Shown: piece after piece, positions 1 through 7,254 of the stretch
Layout of the letters: every line of letters starts with the position of its first letter
Position numbering within the stretch: position 1 is the stretch's first letter
Source of the DNA: Swaminathania salitolerans
Lineage (GTDB): Bacteria > Pseudomonadota > Alphaproteobacteria > Acetobacterales > Acetobacteraceae
Assembly (NCBI RefSeq): GCF_007988945.1
Contig: NZ_BJVC01000001.1
Coordinates: 682,001-746,000, forward strand
Direction: 5' to 3'
Length of the DNA: 64,000 bases
The notes under the pieces: generated by a model
Told to the model about the DNA's origin: nothing
Databases searched by the model: none
Seen by the model: the letters and a program-made list of their open reading frames with translations, nothing else
Position numbers and translations under genes: made by a program

Positions 1-2
1 GC

Positions 3-1949
3 GACGGTGCCGCGGCGCTTTACGGTTCCGATGCGATCGCAGGTGTTGTCAACGTGATCACCAAGAAGACCAGTCACGGGATCAACACCGTCGCCCAGAC
101 CGGCGCGAATGCCTATAACGGCTCGGGCTGGCAGTATCTCGTCGGTGCCGATGGCGGGGCGAAATGGGGCAAGGACGGCTTCGTCCATCTGAGCGGGCAG
201 GTCTATCACACCGATCATTTCGTCTCGAAGCTGCGCAGCACCAACGATCACCGCTGGACCCCGGGCGCAAGCTGGCCTGCGAATTCCAACAAGATCCTGT
301 CCATGCCGGAGGAAACGCGCGAAAATCTCTCGATCGAATGGGGCAAGGGGATCGTCGAGGGACTCCAGACCTACGGCCTCATCACCTATGCGCATCGCCA
401 TGCGGAGTCGATCCAGAATTATCGCCTGCCCAGCGTGGCGCCGAGCGCCTATCCCTATGGATTCTCACCGCTCGAGACGATCGAGGAAAATGACTTCCAG
501 GCCAATCTCGGGCTCAAGGGCGACGATCTTCTGGGGTTCAGCTGGGATCTGAGCACCCTGTACGGCCAGGACGACAACGATATCGGCAACAAGAACACCT
601 TCAACCCGAATTACTACAAGGCTTATGGCTTCTCGCCCACGACCGTGAGGACGCAGAGCTATTCGCTTGCGCAGTGGACGAGCAATTTCGATGCCCGGCG
701 GCGCTTCCGCATTGCCGATACCGTGCCGATGACGCTCGCTTTCGGCGCCGAGCACCGGCTCGAGATGTACAAGATCATGGCCGGCGAGGAAGCGTCCTAC
801 GCCCTCGGTGGGACGCAGGGTTTCGCAGGTCTTACGCCGCAGAACGCCGGACGCTGGCAGCGCAATATCTGGGCCGGTTATGTGGACAGCGATTTCCATC
901 TCCTGCCGCACTGGGATCTCGATTTTGCAGGGCGGTTCGAGCATTACACCGATGTCGGAAATACCGAGAACGGGAAGGTCACGACGCGATACGACATCAC
1001 CAGCCGCCTTGCCGTGCGTGCGACGATCAGCAACGGCTTCCGCGCGCCGACCATGCCCGAGCAGTATTACAGTGCCCTGAACGTCTCACCGACCGGCGCG
1101 TCGGGTCTGCTCCAGACCGTGGGCGCGGCCGGTCAGACGATCGGCGCCCAGAGGCTGAAGCCGGAGCGTTCCACCAGCGCGGAAGGCGGAATCATCGCCG
1201 AACCGGTCAAGGGATGGCATATCTCCGCCGATGTCTATCAGATCAACATACGCGACCGCATCATCGGGTCGGCGACCGTCAACGGCCAGACGGCTCTGGA
1301 TGCGATCACCCTGACCGGCGTGCAGCTTCCGGGCTCCGGCGGTGGCGGATTCGATCTCGATAATGTGACCGCGAACTATTTCGCAAACGTCGCGAGCACA
1401 CGCACCCAGGGTCTGGATATCCAGTCCGACTATCTTCTGCGTCTCCATCGTTACGGGACGCTCAATCTCAGCATGATGCTCAATCTCAACCGGACGCGCA
1501 TCCATCACGTCAACACCAATGCCTTCGGCGAACCGGCGGCCAATGCACAGACGATCGGCTATCTCACGACCGGCTCGCCCAGAAGCAAGATCATCCTGAA
1601 TGCCTACTGGTCCTATCATCAGTGGGATGTGAACCTGCGCCAGACGCGTTACGGCGAAACCAAATCGCTCCTCAGCTATCAGGATCTGGCGCCTGCCGGC
1701 CTCAAATATTCGAACACGCAATGGGCCGAATTCAAGAATACGCCCGCATGGCTTACCGATATCGAGGTCGGCTACCGGTTCATGGAGCACTGGCACATGG
1801 CTCTGGGCGTGAACAACATCTTCAACCAGCGCCCCCGCCATGTGAACCCGATCAACAACTATCTCGGCCCGAAGATCTATGACACCGATTCGTCCGGAAT
1901 TCCCATCTCCGGCGCCTATTATTACGGCCGCCTCAACGTGACGTTCTGA
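3..1949 (+). CDS. TonB-dependent outer-membrane receptor, 5'-truncated by window
   Basis: About 648 residues are visible and the reading frame is already open at the window edge, so the N-terminus lies upstream; the first in-frame GTG (position 54) is not the real start. The opening residues (GAAALYGSDAIAGVVNVITKK-like, split here as ALYGSDAIAGVVNVI) are the end of a TonB plug domain. The rest has aromatic, alternating beta-strand composition and ends in a terminal Phe (YGRLNVTF), typical of a 22-strand outer-membrane barrel. Such proteins take up iron chelates, vitamins or sugars with energy from TonB-ExbBD. The ligand cannot be told from what is visible. Confidence 0.93.
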   Translation, partial: DGAAALYGSDAIAGVVNVITKKTSHGINTVAQTGANAYNGSGWQYLVGADGGAKWGKDGFVHLSGQVYHTDHFVSKLRSTNDHRWTPGASWPANSNKILSMPEETRENLSIEWGKGIVEGLQTYGLITYAHRHAESIQNYRLPSVAPSAYPYGFSPLETIEENDFQANLGLKGDDLLGFSWDLSTLYGQDDNDIGNKNTFNPNYYKAYGFSPTTVRTQSYSLAQWTSNFDARRRFRIADTVPMTLAFGAEHRLEMYKIMAGEEASYALGGTQGFAGLTPQNAGRWQRNIWAGYVDSDFHLLPHWDLDFAGRFEHYTDVGNTENGKVTTRYDITSRLAVRATISNGFRAPTMPEQYYSALNVSPTGASGLLQTVGAAGQTIGAQRLKPERSTSAEGGIIAEPVKGWHISADVYQINIRDRIIGSATVNGQTALDAITLTGVQLPGSGGGGFDLDNVTANYFANVASTRTQGLDIQSDYLLRLHRYGTLNLSMMLNLNRTRIHHVNTNAFGEPAANAQTIGYLTTGSPRSKIILNAYWSYHQWDVNLRQTRYGETKSLLSYQDLAPAGLKYSNTQWAEFKNTPAWLTDIEVGYRFMEHWHMALGVNNIFNQRPRHVNPINNYLGPKIYDTDSSGIPISGAYYYGRLNVTF

Positions 1950-1973
1950 GGCAGGGACGCGGAGGCGTCGTCT

Positions 1974-1995
1974 CCGTCAGGTTCCGGCCTGACGG
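1974..1995 (+). terminator. Hairpin after TonB receptor gene
   Basis: CCGTCAGG and CCTGACGG form an 8-bp perfect stem with a 6-nt loop, 25 bases after the receptor stop codon. No T-run follows, so it may be a factor-dependent or processing hairpin rather than an intrinsic terminator. Confidence 0.3.
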
Positions 1996-2128
1996 ACACG
2001 GCCCGGAACGGGGTTTCGTCTTCGTGCCGGGCGCCTATCCGTCCTGTCAGCCGCTTTCTCCCGCCTTGTCGGGCTTTTCGGGGCGGGTCGCTTTCCGGTC
2101 GGTTGCCTTCCAGGTGCGGCTTGCGTGA

Positions 2129-3016
2129 CTAGGAGCGGCTTTCGGGGCCCGTCTTCTCGAGGGGCGCGCCGCGCATGTCGCAACAGGCTTCGAAATGATC
2201 GATGAATTGCGCTGCGACCCGCCCGGAGCGGCTTCCGCGTTCCATCGCCCATTCGAGCGCCTTGCGATGCAGGATATCGCGCGCCTGATCGAGCCCGCGC
2301 GCCGCGGCGTAGGTGTCGACGATGGAGAGATAGATGTCCTGCGAGCATCCATGCAGGCCGATCCAGAGACCGAAACGATCGGAGAGGGAAACCTTCTCTT
2401 CGACGGCTTCCTGGGGGTTGATCGCGCTGCCGCTTTCGTTCTCCATCATGTCGCGCGGCATGAGGTGCCGCCGGTTCGACGTGGCATAGAACAGGACATT
2501 TGCGGGACGACCGAGAAGCCCGCCATCGAGAACCGATTTGAGCGATTTGTAATCCGCATCCTGCGTTTCGAAGGAGAGGTCGTCGCAAAAGAGAATGCAG
2601 CGTCGCGGCTGGTCGCGCAGAAGATCCAGAAGACGCGGGAGGCTCGAGAGATCGTCCCGGGCGATCTCGATAAGGGCCACGCCGTGGGGGATCTCCCGGT
2701 TGACGGCTGTGCAGCAGGCCTTGACGAGGGAGGATTTTCCCATGCCGCGCGCGCCCCACAGCATGACGTTGTTCCCCGCGCGCCCCGAAGCGAAATGCCG
2801 CGTATTGTCGAGAACGAGGCGCTTCTGACGCTCGATCCCGCGTAACAGATCGAGATCGACCCCGGAAATGCCGGGAACGGCCCGCAGCGTGCCCGTGCTG
2901 CCCTGCCAGACGAAAGCATCGGCCGTATCGAGCGATGCGGGTGTGGCCGGAGGTGGGGACAATCTGTCCAGAGCGTCTGCGATCCGGTCCAGTCTGGTGA
3001 GTAAATCGGGGTGCAT
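2129..3016 (-). CDS. AAA+ ATPase of the DUF815 family
   Basis: A 295-residue P-loop ATPase. Walker A is GARGMGKSS at about residues 88-96, Walker B CILFCDD at about 130-136, and a sensor-1-like ATSNRRH follows near 158. This arrangement, with the strand order of a small AAA+ module and no fused domain, is typical of DUF815 proteins, whose cellular role is not established. A TTG lies 15 bases upstream in frame, but the ATG chosen has GGAG six bases before it. It diverges from yajC across about 120 bases that should hold promoters for both. Confidence 0.85.
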   Translation of the reverse strand: MHPDLLTRLDRIADALDRLSPPPATPASLDTADAFVWQGSTGTLRAVPGISGVDLDLLRGIERQKRLVLDNTRHFASGRAGNNVMLWGARGMGKSSLVKACCTAVNREIPHGVALIEIARDDLSSLPRLLDLLRDQPRRCILFCDDLSFETQDADYKSLKSVLDGGLLGRPANVLFYATSNRRHLMPRDMMENESGSAINPQEAVEEKVSLSDRFGLWIGLHGCSQDIYLSIVDTYAAARGLDQARDILHRKALEWAMERGSRSGRVAAQFIDHFEACCDMRGAPLEKTGPESRS

Positions 3017-3139
3017 CGTCAACTCCGTCAACCGCAGGACTCCTTGACGTGCTGTCCCGAGGAATTATGGTCCGGACCCTATCCGGCGGGCTTGAGGGCA
3101 CGTCCGGCCCGGCAATGCACTGACATATGGAATAAAACC

Positions 3140-3454
3140 ATGCTCGCCAACAGCGGGATTATCTCTTTCCTACCGATGATCCTCGTGTTCGTCGTCTTCT
3201 ATTTCGTGCTCATCCGTCCGCAGCAGGCGCGCCAGCGTGAGCTCAAGGCTCAGCTCAACGCCCTGCGTCGCGGCGATCGTATCGTGACGAGCGGGGGTAT
3301 CGTGGGCACGGTCCAGCTGGCCCGTGAGGGGAGCAAGGAAATCGAGGTGGAGATCGCGCCGAATACCCGGATCCAGCTCATGCGAGAGAATGTCTCCCAG
3401 GTTCTGACCAGCACGGCGAAGCCCGCGAACGACGCAGCGAAGGCCGCCAAATAA
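3140..3454 (+). CDS. yajC: YajC, preprotein translocase auxiliary subunit
   Basis: A 104-residue protein with one N-terminal membrane segment (PMILVFVVFYFVLI at about 11-24), the family hallmark RPQQAR just after it, and a small cytoplasmic domain with GDRIVTSGGIVGTV. YajC associates with SecDF-YidC in the inner membrane. The frame extends further upstream but the residues before this ATG do not resemble YajC. Unusually, secD and secF do not follow: the gene ends in a tandem repeat and a strong terminator, then convergent sodB. Confidence 0.93.
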   Translation: MLANSGIISFLPMILVFVVFYFVLIRPQQARQRELKAQLNALRRGDRIVTSGGIVGTVQLAREGSKEIEVEIAPNTRIQLMRENVSQVLTSTAKPANDAAKAAK

Positions 3455-3470
3455 CGGGCCTTCCGACACG

Positions 3471-3504
3471 CTGCGCACGAAAAGAAGCTGCGCACGAAAA
3501 GAAA
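3471..3504. repeat. 17-bp tandem duplication before terminator
   Basis: CTGCGCACGAAAAGAAG occurs twice head to tail, the second copy differing only at its last base where it runs into the terminator stem. It lies in the 3' untranslated part of yajC. Confidence 0.75.
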
Positions 3505-3532
3505 AGGCCGCCCGGTTCGGGGCGGCCTTTTT
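3502..3532. terminator. Bidirectional intrinsic terminator between yajC and sodB
   Basis: GGCCGCCC and GGGCGGCC form an 8-bp perfect G+C stem with a 6-nt loop, preceded by AAAA and followed by TTTTT. It can end both yajC (plus strand) and the convergent sodB (minus strand). Confidence 0.85.
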
Positions 3533-3563
3533 CCGTTGCAGCCGGGGGGCGCCGGGCCGGGTC

Positions 3564-4172
3564 TCAGGCGGAGAGGAGTTCCGCTTCGGCAAATTCGTAA
3601 TTCGCCAGCTTGTCCAGATAGTTCGTGATGTAGTCCGGACGACGGTTGCGGAAGTCCAGATAATAGGCGTGTTCCCAGACGTCGAGGCCGAGGAGCGCGC
3701 GCCCCTGACCCTCTGCGAGGGGGTTCGAACCGTTGGCGGTCTTGGTCACGGCCAGTTTGCCGTCCTTGCCCAGAACCAGCCATGCCCAGCCGGAACCGAA
3801 CTGCGTCGTCGCTGCCTGCTTGAAGGCGGTCTTGAAAGCGTCCAGCCCGCCCAGATCCTCGTCGATCTTGGCTGCGAGCTTCGTGGGGATCCGGCCGCCA
3901 TTGGGGGCGAGATTCTTCCAGAAGAGAATGTGGTTCCAGTGCTGACCGGCATTGTTGAAAACCGGCGCCTGGCTTGCATCGCCCTTCACGGCGAGAATGA
4001 TCTCGTCGAGGCTCTTGCCCTGAAGCTCGGGCTTGGCTTCGACAAAACCGTTCAGGGCCGTGACATAGGCCTGATGGTGCTTGCCGTGATGAAGCTCGAG
4101 GGTTTCCTGGCACATGCCCGAAGCGGCGAGCGCTCCGGTCTGATAGGGGAGGGAGGGCAGTTCGAAAGCCAT
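3564..4172 (-). CDS. sodB: Superoxide dismutase, Fe type
   Basis: A 202-residue Fe/Mn superoxide dismutase, full length for the family. Metal ligands are visible as His28 (LELHHGKHH), His81 (QHWNHILFW), Asp164 and His168 (DVWEHAYYLDF). The Gln at 77 (NNAGQHW) matches the outer-sphere Gln of iron enzymes rather than the Gly/His pattern of manganese enzymes. It converts superoxide to peroxide and oxygen, probably in the cytoplasm as no signal peptide is present. The ATG at 4172 has AGGAGA upstream; the longer open frame lacks conserved sequence. Confidence 0.95.
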   Translation of the reverse strand: MAFELPSLPYQTGALAASGMCQETLELHHGKHHQAYVTALNGFVEAKPELQGKSLDEIILAVKGDASQAPVFNNAGQHWNHILFWKNLAPNGGRIPTKLAAKIDEDLGGLDAFKTAFKQAATTQFGSGWAWLVLGKDGKLAVTKTANGSNPLAEGQGRALLGLDVWEHAYYLDFRNRRPDYITNYLDKLANYEFAEAELLSA

Positions 4173-4232
4173 GGTCTCGTCTCCTGGACTGTCATGGTGA
4201 GGACAAAGCGGAGCTGCTTGGTCTTCCAAGCC

Positions 4233-4260
4233 AGCTATGGTGTGGGACGCAATTCGTCAA
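4233..4260 (-). promoter_or_regulatory. Candidate sodB promoter
   Basis: Reading the minus strand, TTGACG (4260-4255) is followed 16 bases later by ATAGCT (4238-4233), a reasonable sigma-70 match placed about 60 bases before the sodB ATG. Confidence 0.45.
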
Positions 4261-4309
4261 CCCGTGCGGTGTTCCTGCTGTTTCTGCAGGTCCCTCCGGG
4301 GTGAGTCTG

Positions 4310-5215
4310 TCACCCCTCGTGGTCCGGCGTGGCGGGCGGCGTATGGACCACACTCTTCTCGACCGCGCCGAGAAGGGATGCGTAGTCGTCATTTGCATGG
4401 CGCTTCACCAGCAGGGAAAGGGCCTGGTCGGCAACCGCGATCGCAGGGCAGAATCCGTGCGTCTGCCGCACTGCCGAAACCAGAAGCCCCATATCCTTCG
4501 ACATGAGACGCGCGGGGAACTGGGGGGAGAAATCGTGCCGGGCCGCCGCGGCGAGCTTTCTCTTGTGGTGGGGCGAAATCACGGCGAGTTCCGAGAGCGC
4601 GTCATAGAGCACGGTCCGGTCGAGCCCGCTTCCGAGCCCGTATCCGACGGCCTCGGCTATGATGGCGAGCGTACCCCCCATGATCCCGTTGACCACGAGC
4701 TTGAGCCGCGTACCGGCCCCCACAGGGCCGGCGTGAATGGTGAGTTTGCCGATCGCATCGAGCACCGGACGGGCCGCCTCCAGATCGGCCACTTCCGCAC
4801 CGACGAGCATGACGAGCTCACCACGTTCGGCTTCCGGCGTGCTGCCCGACATGGGCGCATCGACGAAACGCAGGTCATGTGACCGTGCCGCGCGACAAAG
4901 CCGCTCGGTCGCATCCGGTGAAACCGTGCTGCAATTGACGATCATCGTGCCGGGGGCGCATCCCGCCAGAAATCCGTCTTCGCCTTCGGCAGAGGCGAAA
5001 AGGCTCTTGTCATCGGGAACGCAGACCACAACCAGATCGGCGCTTTCGGCGAGACTTTTCGGTGACGGGCAGGTTTGCACCTCGTCGTCGCCCGTCCTGC
5101 CGGACGGGGTATAGACGGTCAGCGCGAAACCGGCGTTGCGGAGATTCTTGCCCATCAGGCGGCCCATGGCGCCGTAGCCGACGAAGCCGACCGTCCGGAT
5201 TGAGGTGTCTTTCAT
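4310..5215 (-). CDS. NAD(P)-dependent oxidoreductase, 3-hydroxyisobutyrate dehydrogenase family
   Basis: A 301-residue beta-hydroxyacid dehydrogenase. The N-terminal Rossmann motif GFVGYGAMG is at 10-18, the substrate-binding signature DAPMSGSTPEAERG at 119-132, and the catalytic lysine is probably Lys172 in GAGTRLKLVVNGIM. Members reduce or oxidise short 3-hydroxyacids such as 3-hydroxyisobutyrate, tartronate semialdehyde or glyoxylate/succinic semialdehyde. The sequence alone does not fix which. The gene lies upstream of sodB on the same strand with a 137-base spacer that carries a separate promoter candidate. Confidence 0.88.
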   Translation of the reverse strand: MKDTSIRTVGFVGYGAMGRLMGKNLRNAGFALTVYTPSGRTGDDEVQTCPSPKSLAESADLVVVCVPDDKSLFASAEGEDGFLAGCAPGTMIVNCSTVSPDATERLCRAARSHDLRFVDAPMSGSTPEAERGELVMLVGAEVADLEAARPVLDAIGKLTIHAGPVGAGTRLKLVVNGIMGGTLAIIAEAVGYGLGSGLDRTVLYDALSELAVISPHHKRKLAAAARHDFSPQFPARLMSKDMGLLVSAVRQTHGFCPAIAVADQALSLLVKRHANDDYASLLGAVEKSVVHTPPATPDHEG

Positions 5216-5345
5216 GTGATCGTGTCCCTTTTCGAGCGACTCTTCGGTATGTCGCAGGGTTCAATGCCTGATCCCCCGGAGAGGTTCCGGTCCGGTCTGC
5301 CCCGGGTCTTGCCCAGGCCGGCCGGAAGGCGCGGATCGTGTCGGG

Positions 5346-5362
5346 AAAAATCCGGTCCGGAT
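5346..5362 (-). terminator. Weak intrinsic terminator
   Basis: On the minus strand a 5-bp stem (ATCCG/CGGAT, 3-nt loop) is followed by TTTTT, 37 bases past the stop of the unknown gene at 5399-5860. The stem is short, so this is tentative. Confidence 0.35.
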
Positions 5363-5398
5363 CCTCTCAGGCACGATTCCCCTGCCGTCGGGTCGTAT

Positions 5399-5860
5399 TC
5401 ACAGGATTCCCTCACGGCGGAGAACCGGGATCATCCGGGTCAGGGCGGGTTCCATCGTCTCCAGCGGCATGATCCCGAGAGCAGGCAGATTGGCGATGAT
5501 CAGACCGTCGGGCAAGGCGGTGAGAAGCCCTGCCCGGTAAGGAATGCGCGACCAGGGTATGCCGTAGGACTCGATGGTCGTGAGATGGGCGGTGATACCG
5601 AACGTCACGACCAGTCTCAGGCTCGCGAGAGACCGGAGCAGGGCGGTCAGGGGATCGAGTTGCGATGTCGCCATGGAAACCGGCTCATCCGCCTGCGGAG
5701 GGGTTCCGCCCAGATCGTGATAGACGGTGCCGTGCGGCATTTCCCGGTTTCCGGGGCGGAAGAACCGGGTTCCCAGCCGGGACTTGTCATGAGGGGAGAG
5801 GGCGGTGAGGCTGACGACGAGAATGCGGACATTTCCCTCGGTATCGGCATGGCTATGCAT
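5399..5860 (-). CDS. Conserved-looking protein of unknown function
   Basis: A 153-residue cytoplasmic-type protein with no signal peptide or membrane segment. It opens with His-rich MHSHAD, has a hydrophobic core strand (VRILVVSLTALS), a GTRFF.PGNREMPHG stretch, and a C-terminal half with RLVVTFGITAHL and LIIANLPALG. The strand/loop pattern faintly recalls uracil-DNA glycosylase-like folds, but none of their catalytic motifs can be picked out, so no function is assigned. It follows the NYN-domain gene on the same strand after 29 bases and is probably cotranscribed with it. Confidence 0.6.
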   Translation of the reverse strand: MHSHADTEGNVRILVVSLTALSPHDKSRLGTRFFRPGNREMPHGTVYHDLGGTPPQADEPVSMATSQLDPLTALLRSLASLRLVVTFGITAHLTTIESYGIPWSRIPYRAGLLTALPDGLIIANLPALGIMPLETMEPALTRMIPVLRREGIL

Positions 5861-5889
5861 TGCTGAAAGACAGGATAACGCGCGGTTGC

Positions 5890-6492
5890 TCAGTTCTCGA
5901 AATCGTCGTCGACAATATCGGCAGGGTGGCGTATCGGAGCGGCGCGCGGGCGAGGGGGCACGTCGCTCTGACGCCGGGTGAATTCCGCCGCGATGTCCCC
6001 CAGTTCGACGAACTGGTCCACCTGGCGGCGCAGATCGTCGCCGATAAGCGCGGGGGAGGCGCGAAGCGAGGAAATCGCCGTGACCCTGATCCCGCGTCTT
6101 TGCACGGCATCCACCGCGCGGCGCAGATCGCCGTCGCCGCTGAAGATGACCGCGTGATCGATGCGATCCGCGAGTTCGAGCAGATCGACGGCGATTTCGA
6201 CATCCATGTTTCCTTTCACACGACGTCGCCCGTTGTGATCGGTAAATTCCCGGGCCGGCTTCGATACGAGCATGTAACCGTTATAGGCGAGCCAGTCGGT
6301 CAGCGGCTTGAGGGGAGAATAGTCCTCGGTTTCCGGTATGGCTGCATAGTAACATGCGCGCAAAAGTTTTGTATTTGTCTTGAAGTATTTCAGAAGTCGG
6401 CGATAATCTACCTCAAATCCTACCGTTTTTGCGGTATAGTAGAGACTTGACCCGTCTATGAATACGGCGGTTCTTTCGCTTTTCTCGAGCAT
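5890..6492 (-). CDS. NYN-domain (LabA/DUF88) putative RNase
   Basis: A 200-residue PIN-like NYN protein. The acidic residues expected at the metal site are visible: FIDGSSLYY near residue 10-18, a central NMDVEIAVDLLELAD (about 100-114) and FSGDGDL (about 121-127). The domain is that of LabA and related nucleases or RNA-binding proteins. The ATG at 6492 begins the conserved part; an extra 41 codons upstream in frame look unrelated. The tail after about 165 is basic and proline-rich. Its RNA target is unknown. Confidence 0.88.
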   Translation of the reverse strand: MLEKSERTAVFIDGSSLYYTAKTVGFEVDYRRLLKYFKTNTKLLRACYYAAIPETEDYSPLKPLTDWLAYNGYMLVSKPAREFTDHNGRRRVKGNMDVEIAVDLLELADRIDHAVIFSGDGDLRRAVDAVQRRGIRVTAISSLRASPALIGDDLRRQVDQFVELGDIAAEFTRRQSDVPPRPRAAPIRHPADIVDDDFEN

Positions 6493-6750
6493 ATCTTGCC
6501 TAATGTCATTTCTTGATTCAGGGATAAGCGGCCATCGAAGTGATGGCTTCGATTTTTGCATCTTTAACCAGTTTCGAACTCTTAATATAGTGACAACCTC
6601 AGGCAACTTCTTCACGGCTCAGGCTGGGGGCGGTCACTGTCGGGACGCGCCGCCGTCCTCGCGCGCCGAGGAAGTTGTTTGCTCCGGCTTCGGCCTCGTG
6701 CTATTTTGGCCAATTCATATGGATCTGCAGAGACTGGTTGGGATAGAGTA
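6493..6750. promoter_or_regulatory. Divergent promoter region upstream of rpoZ
   Basis: This 258-base spacer separates the minus-strand NYN gene from rpoZ and its left part is clearly richer in A+T than the flanking genes. For rpoZ, an extended -10 TGCTATTTT lies at 6699-6707 with TTTGCT at 6678-6683 as a possible -35 (18-base spacer). No clear minus-strand promoter could be chosen. Confidence 0.4.
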
Positions 6751-7149
6751 ATGGCACGTGTAACCGTCGAAGACTGCATCGAAAAGGTTCCGAACCGCTT
6801 CGAGCTCGTTCTTCTCGCTGCCCAGCGCGCGCGCGGGCTTTCGCGCGGCGAGGAAATGACGATCGATCGCGACAATGACAAGAATCCCGTGGTCGCATTG
6901 CGCGAGATCGCCGATGAAAAGGTCAATCTCGGCGCGCTCAAGGACGGAATCGTGCGGTCTCTGGCGCGGGCCCCCGAGCCAGAGCCGGTCGATGAGGAGG
7001 TCATGGATCTGATCCCGACCGATCAGAATATCTTCGGTCTTCAGGATGTCTCCTCCGAAGAGGAGCAGGCCCATATGGCCGAGACATTGTCTCCTGCCGA
7101 GCTCGAGGCATCGTTCGAGGCCGAATTCGGCGGTCGCGGCCGCCGCTGA
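6751..7149 (+). CDS. rpoZ: RNA polymerase omega subunit
   Basis: A 132-residue protein beginning [19 protein letters not shown], followed by [11 protein letters not shown] and [12 protein letters not shown], the standard omega core at about residues 1-65. It binds and stabilises the beta-prime subunit and in proteobacteria forms one ppGpp site. The acidic C-terminal extension (EPEPVDEEV and EEEQAHMAE) is common in alphaproteobacterial omega. The next gene encodes the ppGpp synthetase/hydrolase, a conserved and functionally sensible neighbour. Confidence 0.95.
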   Translation: MARVTVEDCIEKVPNRFELVLLAAQRARGLSRGEEMTIDRDNDKNPVVALREIADEKVNLGALKDGIVRSLARAPEPEPVDEEVMDLIPTDQNIFGLQDVSSEEEQAHMAETLSPAELEASFEAEFGGRGRR

Positions 7150-7159
7150 GCCGGGTCTG

Positions 7160-7187
7160 GGCTCCCGGGAGAACGGTCCCGGGAGCC
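7160..7187 (+). other. Strong hairpin between rpoZ and rsh
   Basis: GGCTCCCGGGA and TCCCGGGAGCC form an 11-bp perfect stem around a 6-nt loop. No T-run follows, so it is more likely a partial terminator, processing site or stability element separating rpoZ from rsh in one transcript. Confidence 0.55.
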
Positions 7188-7254
7188 GCGTTACGGAAAA
7201 CCGTGAAAGGCCGAACGGCGCATGGGGGTATCAACAGGAGAGGAGAAGCGTATC

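Noticed and set aside
1977-3101. 374-codon minus-strand frame over the DUF815 gene
   Set aside because: Overlaps the Walker-motif frame and is Arg/Pro-rich nonsense.
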